Notes under the pieces: model-generated
Database searches by the model: none
What the model saw: the letters and a program-made list of their open reading frames with translations, nothing else
Told to the model about the DNA's origin: nothing
Position numbers and translations under genes: made by a program
NCBI GenBank assembly: GCA_002633005.1
Contig: NMRA01000001.1
Location: 1,412,198 to 1,476,197 of the forward strand
Origin: Phoronis australis
Taxonomy: Eukaryota; Phoronida; Phoronidae
Direction: 5' to 3'
Length of the DNA: 64,000 nucleotides
In this document: piece after piece, positions 44,001 through 56,900 of the stretch
Numbering within the stretch: position 1 is the stretch's first letter
How the letters are laid out: the number at the start of each line of letters is the position of its first letter

Positions 44001-45701
44001 TTCCGTCAGGACCAAATTTAACACGTCAGGACCGAAAATTTATCACGCCAGGAGAGAAAAAATTTCACGCCATTGCAGAAATTTTATCGCGCCAGGACCG
44101 CAAATTTACATGCAGGAGAAAATATTAACATCCAATGTCCGACAATGGCAATCCCCTGTGTCTCTGTAATATTCAGCCGTATTCAAGTCTTATGTCCAAC
44201 AGGCCAAGAGTACGTACCTAATACATGGGCACTGAAATAAGTGGGGGCTACAGCCCCCTATGGTGCGCCGCCCATGTAGTACCGACGAGGGCATGAAAAC
44301 TTTTGGCGTGTTATTTTTTCGCTACTGACGTGATAAGTTTTCGGTGCTGACGTGATGAATTTTTGTCTTGAGTATTTTTTTCTGAGTTTGGAGGGTGAAA
44401 ATAACGTTTGGAACTATTTTTAAATCTTTGCATAGAAAACATATGTCTTGAATTTTTCCCCATTGATGTTCCATACTAGCATTCTCGCTGTACAATAGGC
44501 AGGCAAACACAGCAAATAGCTTGGATGCGATTTGTGCGACTAAGTGTCTTCTTTCAAATTTCATTGTTCCCGGTAAACATTGGAAACGAATTTTGAAGTA
44601 CTTATTAAAATCAAAATTATATTGTGTGCGTACAACCCGAAAGCACTACCACAGTTGTTGTGGCGTTTCTATGGTGAGTGTTCGTTTCCTTATGTCTGCT
44701 CGCATAGGCAGTATGTTTTGCGGGTCGAAAACCCGCCGCAAATTTGTTTTACCACAGTTTAAAGTTGATAAATTTGGGCCTCACAAAATCCGCATAGTTT
44801 TGATGCCGAGTTCTATACTCCCATGAAGTTTGCTAGGCAAGATTGCACCCTCAGGTTCAATGTGGAAACCTAACAACATACATGTTCAATCAAACGCATG
44901 TGCCAGTACAAGACAACAGTAATCATAATCAGACATGACGGTTAATTATGTTAACAATAAAATTATTGGTAATTACTATTAGGGCGGCAAAATTCTAATT
45001 ACAGAATAGATTAGCCACCTTGCTAACTGTCCTACAGTATGTATTAATTTCCCTTCATTCTCGGTTGTGAGGGATAAGACTATTCTGGCGATGACTGGCT
45101 TCTGCCCCAGTCGTCATGACGAGATATTCCAAGTCATTTTGTCTCAATACTTTTGGCGTGCACAGTGCATTTATAGTCGCATGCACCAGAACATTTCGAA
45201 ATCTTCGCAAGCTCTTAGTTCAGTGCGACTAACAAATACTAATGTCAATAATTCTGTGAACCATACGAAGCCAATTTCAAAGACAGAAATCAAATTTTAC
45301 AGAATTTGAACTTTTTCTTGTAGCATATGGTAAGTGTGTCTGGAGACCACAGGCTAAGTTATTTCGTAGTGGGATCAGGGGCTCGATTAAGCCAAAGGAT
45401 GTCAGATAAAGGCGCCGTACCCACAATCGCTACAGAATTCTTCGCGGCTGACAAAAGTGGCGGATTTGCTCTGATGGAGATAACAGCTGACAGTGGGAAA
45501 GTGACGTTTATTAACGGCAAGGGCGAGATAGTTCACACGGGATCTTTTGATAAGCGAAAGTCACCAACCAAACCCAATGATCATTCTGCTCAAAAAGATA
45601 AACTAGAGGAGTGGAAAATTAAGGGCAAATATAGAAAAAACAATGCAAATAAACAATACGCAGATATGTACAAGATACCAGATGAACTTCCACGGATGTA
45701 A
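37984..45701 (+). CDS. ACP5: Tartrate-resistant (purple) acid phosphatase, six exons, one frame break
   Basis: Binuclear-metal phosphomonoesterase of the mammalian ACP5/TRAP type, normally secreted or lysosomal. Exons: 37984-38047, 40840-41059, 41589-41713, 42564-42755, 43343-43493, 45324-45701. All five introns have GT-AG borders and matching phase, for about 376 residues (family members are usually 320-350). Metal-ligand motifs in order are GDWGG, GDNFY, GNHD, GHYP and GHDH, the complete purple acid phosphatase set. The N-terminus [12 protein letters not shown] plus a [10 protein letters not shown] core looks like a signal peptide. A basic Lys-rich tail extends the C-terminus beyond the usual end. 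Exon 2 requires one more base in the A-run at 40975-40980; as given, the frame is lost between VAQK and NAVEFVIST. Since everything else is intact, I favour a sequencing error or recent allele over an old pseudogene. Polyadenylation signals follow the stop. Confidence 0.92.
40840..41059 (+). CDS. ACP5: ACP5 exon 2: GDWGG and GDNFY, with frame break
   Basis: The acceptor is TTAATTTGTAG and the donor TTCGCG|GTAAGT. The first half reads [15 protein letters not shown]. After the six-A run at 40975-40980 a different frame reads [18 protein letters not shown]. One added A restores continuity and the exon 3 phase. Both metal-binding motifs are intact. Confidence 0.88.
41589..41713 (+). CDS. ACP5: ACP5 exon 3: GNHD
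   Basis: The acceptor is TTATTTCCCAG and the donor CGCTG|GTAATT. It encodes [12 protein letters not shown] and then [15 protein letters not shown]; Asn and His of GNHD are metal or phosphate ligands. It ends in phase 2, completed to Trp by exon 4. Confidence 0.93.
42564..42755 (+). CDS. ACP5: ACP5 exon 4
   Basis: The acceptor is TTTTTCTGTAG and the donor GCTCG|GTAAAC. It encodes [13 protein letters not shown] and [14 protein letters not shown], matching the central beta strand and following helix of TRAP enzymes. Confidence 0.92.
43343..43493 (+). CDS. ACP5: ACP5 exon 5: GHYP and GHDH
   Basis: The acceptor is CACGTCTTCCAG and the donor CTTCAG|GTAAGT. It encodes [18 protein letters not shown] and later [11 protein letters not shown], carrying the last three metal-ligand histidines. 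Confidence 0.95.
43990..44400. repeat. Degenerate CAGGACC..AAATTTA tandem units with inverted partners
   Basis: Roughly 28-base units with GTCAGGACC and AAATTTA.CACG cores occur four to five times at 43990-44120. Inverted versions (CTGACGTGATAA, TTTTCGGTGCTGACGTGATGAA) lie at 44310-44370, so the block can fold back. It sits in the last ACP5 intron. Confidence 0.6.
45324..45701 (+). CDS. ACP5: ACP5 exon 6: C-terminus
   Basis: The acceptor is CTTTTTCTTGTAG. It encodes YFVVGSGA..., a GGFALMEI strand and a [12 protein letters not shown] strand typical of the TRAP C-terminus. About 45 Lys/Asn-rich residues follow, to the TAA at 45699-45701. Confidence 0.92.
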   Translation, partial: HMVSVSGDHRLSYFVVGSGARLSQRMSDKGAVPTIATEFFAADKSGGFALMEITADSGKVTFINGKGEIVHTGSFDKRKSPTKPNDHSAQKDKLEEWKIKGKYRKNNANKQYADMYKIPDELPRM

Positions 45702-45780
45702 ATTAAAGTACAATAATTTATTTATTCATTATTAGGACAGTTGTTTGATGATCATGACTGTTACTAGGCAGTGCAATAAA
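45702..45780 (+). promoter_or_regulatory. ACP5: ACP5 polyadenylation signals
   Basis: ATTAAA immediately after the stop codon (45702-45707) and canonical AATAAA at 45775-45780. The second is better placed for a normal 3' UTR. Confidence 0.55.
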
Positions 45781-47815
45781 TATTCATACACTATGTTAAC
45801 GTATTGGTAATATGAACTCCAGCGTTGACCCGCACCATATTGATCAGTCATCTGAGTAAAGATTTGATTTGCGCCATCGACTGGTCTGAAGTCATGATCG
45901 AGTGAACTTTGATGAAAAAAGGAGATAGAACGGGAAACGTACGTTGGATGATATACATGTTATCGCATTTATTTGGGCACTTCCGGCAATTCTAACCGAC
46001 TGCCTCTGCAATCCAAGTCCTCGCTTTTGTGTTTTCTTGTCAGTTCAATTTTCATTTCGAGCATCACATTTCCCGCCGAAACAAACCTGAAATTATAACA
46101 AGAGACTCTTGTGCTACAGTCATGATCCGTGTAAATTATATCCTAGCTACATTCACCAGCAGTCTCTATGATTCTAAGGACCGGCGAACTACAATCAAAG
46201 TATACAGCGAAAACGTATAATTGATCTATCGCAAGCTCCGCCCTTTGCGAAAAACCGACAAACAAGCAATAAGTTTTACCTGACAACGTGTTGTTTGTCG
46301 GGTAAAATGGCGGCTTGGAAACGAAGGTGTGTCAAGAATGCTGTGTTCTGATTAGTCAGTTATGCTGTCACTCAAAATCCTGGCGATAGGTCAATTATTT
46401 TTATTGGTAACCGAAGGTAATCGGCCAAGCACTTGGCTCGCTTCATCCTCATGCGGTGTGGTGGAATTGTGCTCGCGACGGGTAGTACAAGTGAGATATT
46501 CACCTCACTTCCCCGCGGTTCATTTTGGCGCGGGCATGATCTATGACCTGAGCTCTCCGTTTGCGCTGGCCCTAAGAGTCAACGAATGCCCGTCCTTTTT
46601 CCACGTATTAGAATCCGTATTATGATTGAAGCGTAGAGCTTTTGGAATGACACAAACAAGAGCGTGATTGCTTTCATCTTGAGAGTTTATGGTCGTATTT
46701 AACCTCTTAGCCACAGCCAATTTTTTTTTTTATTGCACACGAATTTGTCTGCGAATATTGACTTAACGAAATCAAATTTCTTCAAGTGTAGTCCAACCAA
46801 ATTTTATTGAAATAGAGGCAGTGATCTATTGTTTCGCAACCGATTGGTCTTCAATTGGGGCCTCAATTTGTGCTGATCAAAGTCTACTCATCTTCTGAGT
46901 GTGTCGGAAAAGAAGAAGCGTAGATATGAAGTGCATAAATATAAGAGCACTATCCCCACAATAAGGAAAGAGAATGAAACTTAGAGCAGGACTGACAAGA
47001 CCTGAAGTTTGTGTGGCTCTACAACTACAAGTATAATCAGGTGGGAAAAGAACGCAGCGAATTTTGCTTTAGATGCTAACATGCTACGGGGAAAGTCAAT
47101 ATCTTCAAGAAGTCCAAAAAGAAACATCTCTTTTAAGAAGCATTTGATTGGCACAAAGTCCTCGTCTTCCATATACGGACCCCATTTACCACTTTAATCA
47201 AACTTCCAGTAGAAAAAAGTATTAGCGATGTTGCATAGATATCTGTCAGTAACTGAGAAAATTATTGGGTATTTGATTGCCTTTAGCTTCTATTCTGCGA
47301 AGAAAGACTTTTTTGACTTTGGCCCATAACTGTTGTAAAACATATCTGAATTTGTCCCTTACTCAGTTTACCATAGACTATGAACTTCCAACTCTGTATA
47401 CTCTCAATGGACCAAATCTTTGATCGTACTGTACGCATAAGGCGCGAGCAGGATTGGCCGAAAAGTCACTATTTCAGTACCAGGGGTGCCTAGTGTGAGT
47501 CACGCCTTGCGACAAGTCGTCTGCAGTAAATGCTAAAACGTATGTTGTCTAATTTTTGTTATTACATTGGCTCAAATCTAGAATTACTGAGTTTGGAAGT
47601 ACTGTATCTGCTTGGCAAGAGAACAGTAGTTTGAAACCAGGTTCAACAAGTTGGCTACACTAGACTGGTCATTTCATTCGTCGAGAGCGGTTATCAAACT
47701 CAGAAATCTATTCTAATCAGAAGGAACATGTTGACACCAGTTTTATGACAACAAGCCTAAGTTTCTGGCGGAAGGCTGGTTTATAGTCCCTGCAATATGT
47801 ATAGTGCCTACTCAC
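45781..47815. other. Space between convergent ACP5 and metalloprotease
   Basis: No exon was recognised on either strand. The remaining 3' exons of the metalloprotease should lie here or further left, but no cysteine-rich or thrombospondin-type segment could be identified. Confidence 0.4.
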
Positions 47816-47932
47816 AAAGTTCGTGCTTCCGCACTGGGTTCCATCGGCGGCTGCAGATTTCCATTTACAAAATTCTCCACTTGTTTTCGACGGATCGCTG
47901 CATGCTAGCTTGGCACAGATGCGGGAGTCGGC
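47816..47932 (-). CDS. Metalloprotease exon d: Cys-rich ADGTQCG
   Basis: The acceptor is TTCACTTGCAG and the donor AACTTT|GTGAGT. Exactly 39 codons, phase 0 at both ends. It encodes ICAKLACSDP, EFCKWKSAAADGTQCGS; in ADAMTS proteins this corresponds to C.LWC ... DGT.CG. Joined to exon c across about 9.4 kb. Confidence 0.85.
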
Positions 47933-50900
47933 CTGCAAGTGAACTGACAAATTAAATATCAACAGCATCGCCGTGTACCATAGTACAGTTTTTGATTTTC
48001 ACCGAGGTCAATATGTTGGTTTTTAAACCCCTTGAAAACTCTAATGAGACCGCTAGGTAATTCATAAAAAGGCGCTGCCTACCAGCAAAAGCGGGTGAAA
48101 ACTGTGCTACTGAAATTTGCTGTAAAATACTATTTGTGCTGAAGACGATTATTCAAATCACGTCAGTTCAAGGAGTGGATAGAGATTCTGTAGATGCTAA
48201 AAACTGAGTGAGTACATGGTTAAAAGTAGTTATTTTATCACATTCCCCCTGTTCGCAATTACAACGGACATTCAACTACGTATCTGCAGTGTATCACGTA
48301 ACTGTCACCACCATTGTGAACAATGCCGACCAGTGGTGCAAAACCAAAAACTCCAACGAACCGTCCCAACTTGCGCAGTGCCACCAGTATCATAGATTAC
48401 ATGGCCCCGTAACAGGACATAACAAATAGAGAGTTACTGAACCAGCTGAACGCCACATTTGATGGTATGGAGAAGGAGATAGAAAAACTAAGACATCAAT
48501 TTCATGCGAGACAAAGGCTGAAAATGTCAAACTCAGGGATTGCATTAAGCTGCTAGAGAAAAAAGTGGACGACCTCGAAAATTGGTCCAAAAGGGACAAT
48601 ATTGTTATACATGGTATGAAGGAGGAGGTCAACGAGTAATGGGACAAAACTGCTGAATTGGTTCAACAAGTGGCTGATGATTTAACAATAGGCGAGTTGT
48701 CAATTGACGGTGCACACCGTCTTGGCAGAAAACAGCAATAATCGCAAAAGCATCGGCGACAACTGAGCAAATCTGCTCTCATGAAGAAACACAGAGACCT
48801 GTCAGAAGGGATACACATAACCGAAGATTTCTCATGGCGAGTTAGATTGGCCAGGAAAAAGTTATACACCTTCAAAAGGGAGAACAGGATGGAACATGTT
48901 AAAATCACATGAGACAAGATGATCAACGGTAAAGAAGCCTACAACTATGGCGAAGAACAAGACATGGTCAACCGAAGAACAGATTTTCGAAAGCAACTGG
49001 CAGAGGTATCAACAATGAAGCAGGCCCTGATGAAGAATAGCAATTTGATGAACAGAGCATGGATTTGAATATAGGATCCAGGATTATAGAAGGCTTCAAA
49101 ATGAAGAAATTATCTCAGGAAATGTATGAAATTGTTGAGTCATGTGATATAATTGGTTTCATTGAATCATTCCAAAAATCACCCACAAAATTTGATACGT
49201 TTTTCGACAACTATACAGTCCACTCTGCAATCCACCCCCTGGTGGGAAATAATCAGGAGGCGTCACTGTGTTAGTAAAAATAATTTGGCACAGACTGTAA
49301 CTCGCATGAATTATGATTTAAAAGACCGTGCCTATTTACACATAAAAATATGTACCCCCGTAGCGAAAAGCCATATGTCATTATAGGTTTTGTGTACCTG
49401 CCTCCAAAGGGTCCTGAATATAGCCAAGAAAGTGACTTGGAGCAGATATATACTGACATCATAGATTTTAATGTTTCAGGTAAATTAAACCAAGCCAGAT
49501 TAATCCGTGCAGGTGATTTCAATGCCCGCAATGTCACTGTCAATGACTTTATTTCTGATGTCACTGTAGCGGAAGATAGCTGTGTCTATGCAGAGGATGA
49601 TTTCGCCAAACCAAAGAAAAACCAAGATGTATAAACTAATAATTTTGATAAAAATTAATTGATTTGTGTATGGGTCATGGTATCCACATTGTTAATGATA
49701 GATCGAAATCTGATCCCATGGCAATTTTACCTTTGTTTCGGCGAGAGGTTGTAGCATCATTGATTATGTTCTTGCCGAAACATCCTTGTTCGAGTACATT
49801 CAAGATTTTAAAGTATTGGAATGTGATTTATCGTTGCATTTCCTTTAATTTGTACTCTCAGTACCCCTGCAAAATTATGCCCTAAAGATACTGGTGAACC
49901 TTATATAGCAATGAGAAAGCAGGTGTATTTTTAGAAAAATTACGAAGCCAGGAAGCAAACGATAAGTGTCGACAAATTATGAGCTGTGTTGATATTGACA
50001 TAAATGAGAGTGTTAAAGGCTTAGTAGACTTGCTCCAGACAAGTGGCACGGGCATGCTCATGAGGCAAGACAGGTGTGTAAGTAAGCCACGTAGACCTGC
50101 ATGGTTTGACAGTGAATGTAAAGAGATGAAACTACAAAAGAAGCGTCTACTGCGAAAATCTATGGTGTCTTGGAGTGGCTTAGGCCTGAGAAATTATCTT
50201 ACTAGTAGGAATGAATACAAAAAAAAGTTATGTAAGAAGAGGAAAAAGCGATATTATGGCGATAAACAAAGTGAGTTATGTAAGTCAGTGGGGAGTCCTA
50301 AAAGATTTTGAAATGTTATAAATAGCCAGTACACACTACAAAGCCTGATAATAATATTACTGAATTGGAGTGGTTTGGATATTTCAGTAACCTGTTTGAT
50401 ATTAACAGAACAGAGGGTCTCAGTGAAACTTTTGATGACCTAGTTAGACAGATTTTTGATGAGCATGACGCACAGTGTGATCGTTGTAGTCACCCACAGA
50501 GTGAGCGTGATGTAACCAGTGCCTTTGACATGGATGAACTAAATGCCGGTATCAGCTAAGATGAAATAGTAAGGGCCTTTAAGAAACAAAAGAATAACAA
50601 ATCTCCCGGAGAAGACGGTATACCGGATGAGTTCTATAAGTGCTTTCCTCAGGCCCTAGTAGAACTTCTCCACAAACTTTTTAATAGAATTTTCAATAGC
50701 GGGCATTATCCATCCCAATGGTCAAAAAGTATTATTGTGCCTTGTTACAAAAAGGGAGACAAATTTAATCCAAATAATTATAGAGGGATCCCCGTTATAG
50801 ATAGTATTAATAAAATTCTTACAACTAGTCTTTATTCTCGTATAGTTGAATGGTCGAATAACACGAAATGCATCCCGGAAGAACAAGCAGGCTTTCGTAC

Positions 50901-53900
50901 TTGTTACTCAGCAATCGATAACATTTTCAACCTACAGAGTATCATCCAGAAACATGTCACTAAACTGAAGGGGAAAGTATATTGCGCATTCGTTGATTTT
51001 AGTAAGGCATTTGATAGTGTGGACATTTCCCTTTATTTTATGTCTTTTTAGCCAAAGGTTTGCATCAGAAAATGTTCAACATTTGGCGCAGTATGTACGA
51101 CTCTATACAATCGTGTTATGGTACAGTCACAGACCACGCCCTATTTTAACTGCACAGTTGGTGTCCGGCAAGGATGTACGTGTCTCTTCTGGTTGTGATA
51201 TAGGCTCTCTGTTTTTTTTTGTTTTTTTTTTGATGATTGATTGCTGGTGTCGATTACTGTTGCTGGGCTGCAGATGAAGCTCAATGTCCTCGAAAAGTTT
51301 TGTCGAGATTGGAACTTGCGTAATGTGGTTATTTGGCCCAGGCAACACTGGTGGTATAGTACTCAAGCAGAGATTACTGGATTGTGGTGTACAGGATGGC
51401 AACTGGAAATAGGTAACTTAAATAAATATGAATTTTATTGTCTTATTAAATGTGATCTTGTTAGCGAGCAATATGTAAATTGTTTAAGCGCTTATTCGAG
51501 AAGAATACTTGCGCAATTTCGATGTTCAGGTCATTCACTTAATATAGAGAAAGGGAGACATGTGGGTATTCCTAGAGGTGAGAGAATATGCGGCATATGC
51601 TGTCTGGGTGAAATTGAAGATGAGACTCATTTCATGTGTCGATGCCCTGTTCTTGGAGACCTTAGAAGAAATCTTCTTCCAGAGCTTGTCAATGTTAACT
51701 ATTCTCTTGTTAGGTTATTCCAACAGAAAAACCATGACAGTATCCATCCAGCGCCTTGCATTGGATATTCAGAAGGCTGTGGCTCTAAGAGAGGAACTGC
51801 TGTCCGTGTAAATATACATTTATGTATGAGTAGGCAAAGCCTACGATGTACAATGAATGATATTATTATTTTTATTATTATTATTGTTGTTGTTGTTGTT
51901 ATTATTATTAAAAAGACTCTATGTTTAGACATGTAATCGTATTGTCGATCGCTAGTTCGGTCAGACAGCTATCGTTTTTACTCAAAACGCTGCAGAGTGA
52001 TTTTGAAAAAAACTTCCAGGAGATGCTCTGTATGGGAAAATGAACAAATGGTTAAATTTTGAGAAAGATGTCGTGTTAACGACGGTGTTTTGTTGCTAAA
52101 CAAGCTATAATCGTCTTTTGGTTATATCGCAGATCATAGACAACAGATTTGCAACTTCGACATTTTCCTACGGGATATCCAAGAGGCGCCACTCTCCACA
52201 AATGCCAGCTTGCGGTTAGTGTAGGACGGGAAATTCTGGCATCTATTTGACTGCCTAGCACAACGAAAAAAATATAATTTTGGCAGTTAAACACTGTTAA
52301 GCGGCTTCCGTCAGTAGAACTCTTGGCATCTTAAGTACTTCTGGCAATGCTACAGGTCGTGCAATTGCAAAATTCCAATTCTAGCGCTGACTGCTTGCAG
52401 AACGCTTTGATATTCAGAAGCGTATTTTTTCACAAATTAAATAGAGTATCTATGAATGCAAAAGGTACTTATTTGACGTTTTTGTTTCAGAAATTTATTA
52501 ATCTAGTAATTTTGTGTGGACTAACTTCAAATGTGCCACGCTAAATGATCCAACGTCCGTCTGTTCACAGTTAGTCTAAACATTCACAACTGGTCGCTCT
52601 GCGAAGTGTTGTAGACCTGCAGCAAAATACCATTTTTTCTACTCTACCTGGATTTGTTGTACAATTATTTTTTCTTTGCTGTTTTATGTAGCCTTAAGGA
52701 TAGGTAATCCTGCTTTAGGGTAGTGACCGTTCGCAACCCTTGAGCATTTTTAAATATGCAAATTAAGGCCGTCATTAGGCAAAATTCTATTTTTGCTTAT
52801 AACTTCTCACCAAGCACTGCAGACAGGTTGTTTTGATGTCTTAGCCATGTCTTCATGGTCAGTGAATTTAATGGAGCACGTTTGTTGGTGGATACGTCGT
52901 GAATTTGCATAATATAGGCAAATTAAGGCCGTCATTATTCAAAATTCTAATTCTGCTAATATAAGGCCATCATTATCACGGGCGCACCCAGGGGGGGGGG
53001 GTCGAACGAGCCCCAAAAGTCGAGCCCCCAATTTTGCGAATTGGGCAAAAAGGTCAGTGAAACAAAAAGTCCGAGTAAACGAGATAAAAGTCCACAAAAT
53101 CCACGGGAAGTCGGCGTGGATGCACACAATTCTCGGGCCTGAACCTAGTGATCTCGTTTTTTAGACCTCGTTGATTCCTTTCAGTAAAAGTTCCGCATAC
53201 CGAAAAATTCGAGCCTCCCTATACTTTTAGGCTGGGTGCGCGCATGATTATTCGAATCACTATTTCTGCTCATAACTTCTATACGGCGTTACGAGTATAT
53301 TACTTTCACATCCTCTCTCACGTTTACGTGATCGTCATGAAGTTGCATAATTGATAAGTTACGTAAATTACGGCTGTTATTATTATTCAAAATTTTACTT
53401 GTGCTTACAGCTGCTGTACCAGACGCCAGAGTTAAAGCCTATCTTCAACGGTAACATCTTTAAATTTGGTTCCTACAGTATGCATCGCTCTGAGCCAACT
53501 AGTGCCATAAATTGACAAATGTAACGAACTGTTAGGCGTATTGGCTTGCTTTGTCTACGTCGCCGCGAGAATCACCTTTTTAATAGGTCTTTTGCGAGTT
53601 TATAACAATAACGCGAGATTATGTGAGACTTAATTGTGACGTCACGGGAAGGCGGGCAAAAGCTTGTCGTTTGGTCATTTGCCCAATACGGTAGCAGAGT
53701 GTATTCTGTTATTGTCTTCGAGTTTTTAGCCGTTTAGTTCGAAAAATGTCCAAAAGCATTGCTGTTATGGCAAATGAACTTCAGATTCGCACTACAGTAC
53801 GTTCTATCGCGTTCTGTACTAATTTCGTTCCGTGTATTTTAAACGGCTGTAGGCGAAATCCGCTCACTGATAAAGTTTTCACCTCGTCAAAAATACATTC

Positions 53901-56900
53901 TACACCTAAAATTAGCACCTAAAAGGCTCTTACTTTCTTCAGTGACTCTTTCTGCTTCTAAACATATCTTCGATGAAGCATATATACGGGAATTCAGGTG
54001 ACTTTGGCGAAGAATTCCAACTCCACTTTGTGGTTACTGTTAACTTTGTCCGCGCGCGATAACCACAATTAAGTATTTCAACTGAGTCAGGTGAGTATGA
54101 TGCAAAGGCTAGCGCGAGACTGAGCGAAGCGCGAGATCTGGCGCGTGACCTGGCGCGTGACACTTGCAAAATAGCATGAGAAAATATCAAGTGAAATTTG
54201 TAAGATTTGTGTCCCTTGGACTTTTTGTTCGTCAACAGGCGTGATTTCACGTAACTTCCTCAAAATGGCGGCTCTTTAGTGAGAGAAACTCGAGAGAACC
54301 GCGAGGTTTTCATGAATATGCTCAAGTTATTTGTAGACTAAATTGTGTCCAGAGTCAGGGTATGTGTTAATTATAACTTCATGTGCACATATGCATGTTT
54401 CATTTGATTTTATTTGCTGTATTTTGAAGTGAATATCTTTTTATGGGGATACACTATCGCCCCTGTATGCCTGCGCCATTCAGGCCTAGAGCGGGTTAAG
54501 TTCCAATTTCAGTCCGTTCACAGCTTCGCACAACATAACAAGGTCACATTTTCTTCGTCTATTCACAGTTATTCCACGACCCATCTACCATATCTTAAGT
54601 TGTTTTAACGTTTTAAGCGTAAAATTCACCATAAGAACTCTAGTAAGTTTTAGCGTGTGTAGCAAAGACTCGGGGCAAAACAAGAGCAATATGGCGGGTT
54701 TTGCCCCCTTTCCGGTGACGTCACAGTGACTAACGAGAAACTCGCAAGTGAGCTATTCAAACAGCTGCGAATAACAGCCGCACGCAATGGTGTTCTATTC
54801 AGACCCCTATTCAATACAACTGTTATCGTCCTTTTGTTGTTTGTCTGAGATCTCGCGGTGACGCAACATGGCACGAAAAGGCAGCTTCCAGTAGCGGACT
54901 TATTCTTCCAGATTAAATTTGGTAATTCGGGGTGTAAGTTTCTGACGGGCAAATTCCTGGCTAATACTCTGCCCCGCCCCCCAACTCAAAATCCTGGATC
55001 CGCCCCTGGTCAAGGTTTTGCAGCACTAGCTGGAGCATAGAACACATTACGTAGTACGTTTTGCTTGAGTAGACTTGAGTACGTGGGGCCGAAGTTAATT
55101 AAGTGATTAACTCGAACCAGTCTTCAGTCTATCGTCACACCGAAAGCTACTAAACACCGGTCAGCGATAACCTGTGTACCTCCATCCACGGAGTAAACCG
55201 CGTGTTCGTTATAAACTCTGTGGTAACCAGAGAGTTTTTTCTTCGCTCGTATTTGAAAAATGGTGAATTTTGTGATTTTTTCTAGAAATTTCCTCACAGG
55301 GGAAAGTGAATTACTCTGTACTAGGCGTTGCGGGATGGGACTTTCGTCAGAAAATGTTTAAAGGATATTTATGACGAGCTTTCGCGTTCCATGCTTCTGT
55401 AAGATCAACGCATGACTTTGTGGTCAGGAAATGGTCTTTTCTGAATTCTCGTCTTCGGTCTTAACTTAGCCCAAATTTCGGTCTTAACTTGATATAGGTG
55501 ACATAAAAAAGTTATGTAGGACCCTACAGAAATGTCCAAATTTGGCAAATTTCAGAACATCATTTCTCAGACACGACTGAGTGAATTCACAAGGAACTTT
55601 GAGGTACTACACTTTACGTACTGTTCCCTAAAACGCTATTCGGAATTTCTTTTTAAATGTTCCATTTTTGCATGAGGGGCTATCAAAAATAAGAATGTTA
55701 CGGTGATTTTCAGCATAAAGCTTACAAGTTGCATAAACTGAAAACGAAATGATGATTTAGAAAACTGTAAAGGCGTTTTTTAAGATTTCACCTTGAAAAT
55801 CTATATCAAATACAACTTGACCACTGGCAGGTTATTGATATCGTTGTTTCCTTTCAGCGTATCTAGTTTCTTTTTTCTAACATATCCAAACAGAGATTCG
55901 TAAAAATTCAAAAATCCTTGTTGTGATATCCGTTTTATTTATGGAATTTTCTGATAATGAAATGTGAAAACTTAGGTCTCATTTCACTGGAAATTAATAG
56001 GAATTAAAATCCTTAAATTAGGGGAAATGCACGAAAAGTTTCCACACCATTTTCCATGACATCAAGAATTCAACGTATATTTTACTCTTTCTTTGTATCA
56101 AAGGTGATTTAAAACTTGAAGTAATGGAGTGTTTGCACAAAGTCTTCAAATACGCTGACAAAATAAAGGACATAGTTGAGTCTCTATTGCGTCTGTTTCA
56201 TGCAAGCCGGGCCACAGGGGGTTTGTTTCATGAAAGTTGACTGAGGCTGAGTTCAGAAAATCATTTTATTTTGGGGGATTCTCCTTTAAGTCAAATATTT
56301 TTGCTGACGTTCCCACTTCCTAATTCTTGATTAAAGATTTAGCTATATAAAGCTAGTGCATCAGGGCCTAGAAGTAATTTATGCAAACTATTTCAGTTAA
56401 TACCAGATATGAATATATTCTCAGAGGCTTTGCATTTTTGCCAAGGTGAGATTTAATTAATTTTCAGAAATAGTTGAGGGGAGCGTAAGATCGAATTTCT
56501 GACCTAAATCTTAAGTCGCTTTTCCCGAAAGACGTTAAATTTGCTATATATACTGGATTATTTGTTACTACGGTTTTGGATCAAACATAAGTTTACGTCA
56601 GTCCAGATTTGACCATATCCATGATTTCCACCATTCACAGTATTTTGCACGTACATACTATTTAACAAATACCAAATTATAAACAACAATTGAAACTTTT
56701 TAGATGTTGTCCACCTTACATGGCTTTTCTACACAGAAGACCTGCCATTTTTGCAGTAACAAGGAGTTTCTTGTGTTAAGGCCCATAGCCAGCTGTTGCG
56801 GTGCTCATTACCTCTCTGCAGCCGATCGTCATCAATTCTACACTGCCCTGCACCCAGTCGTCGGTGAGTTTTCTCAAGTTCCCGTGGTAGAGTTTGCATC

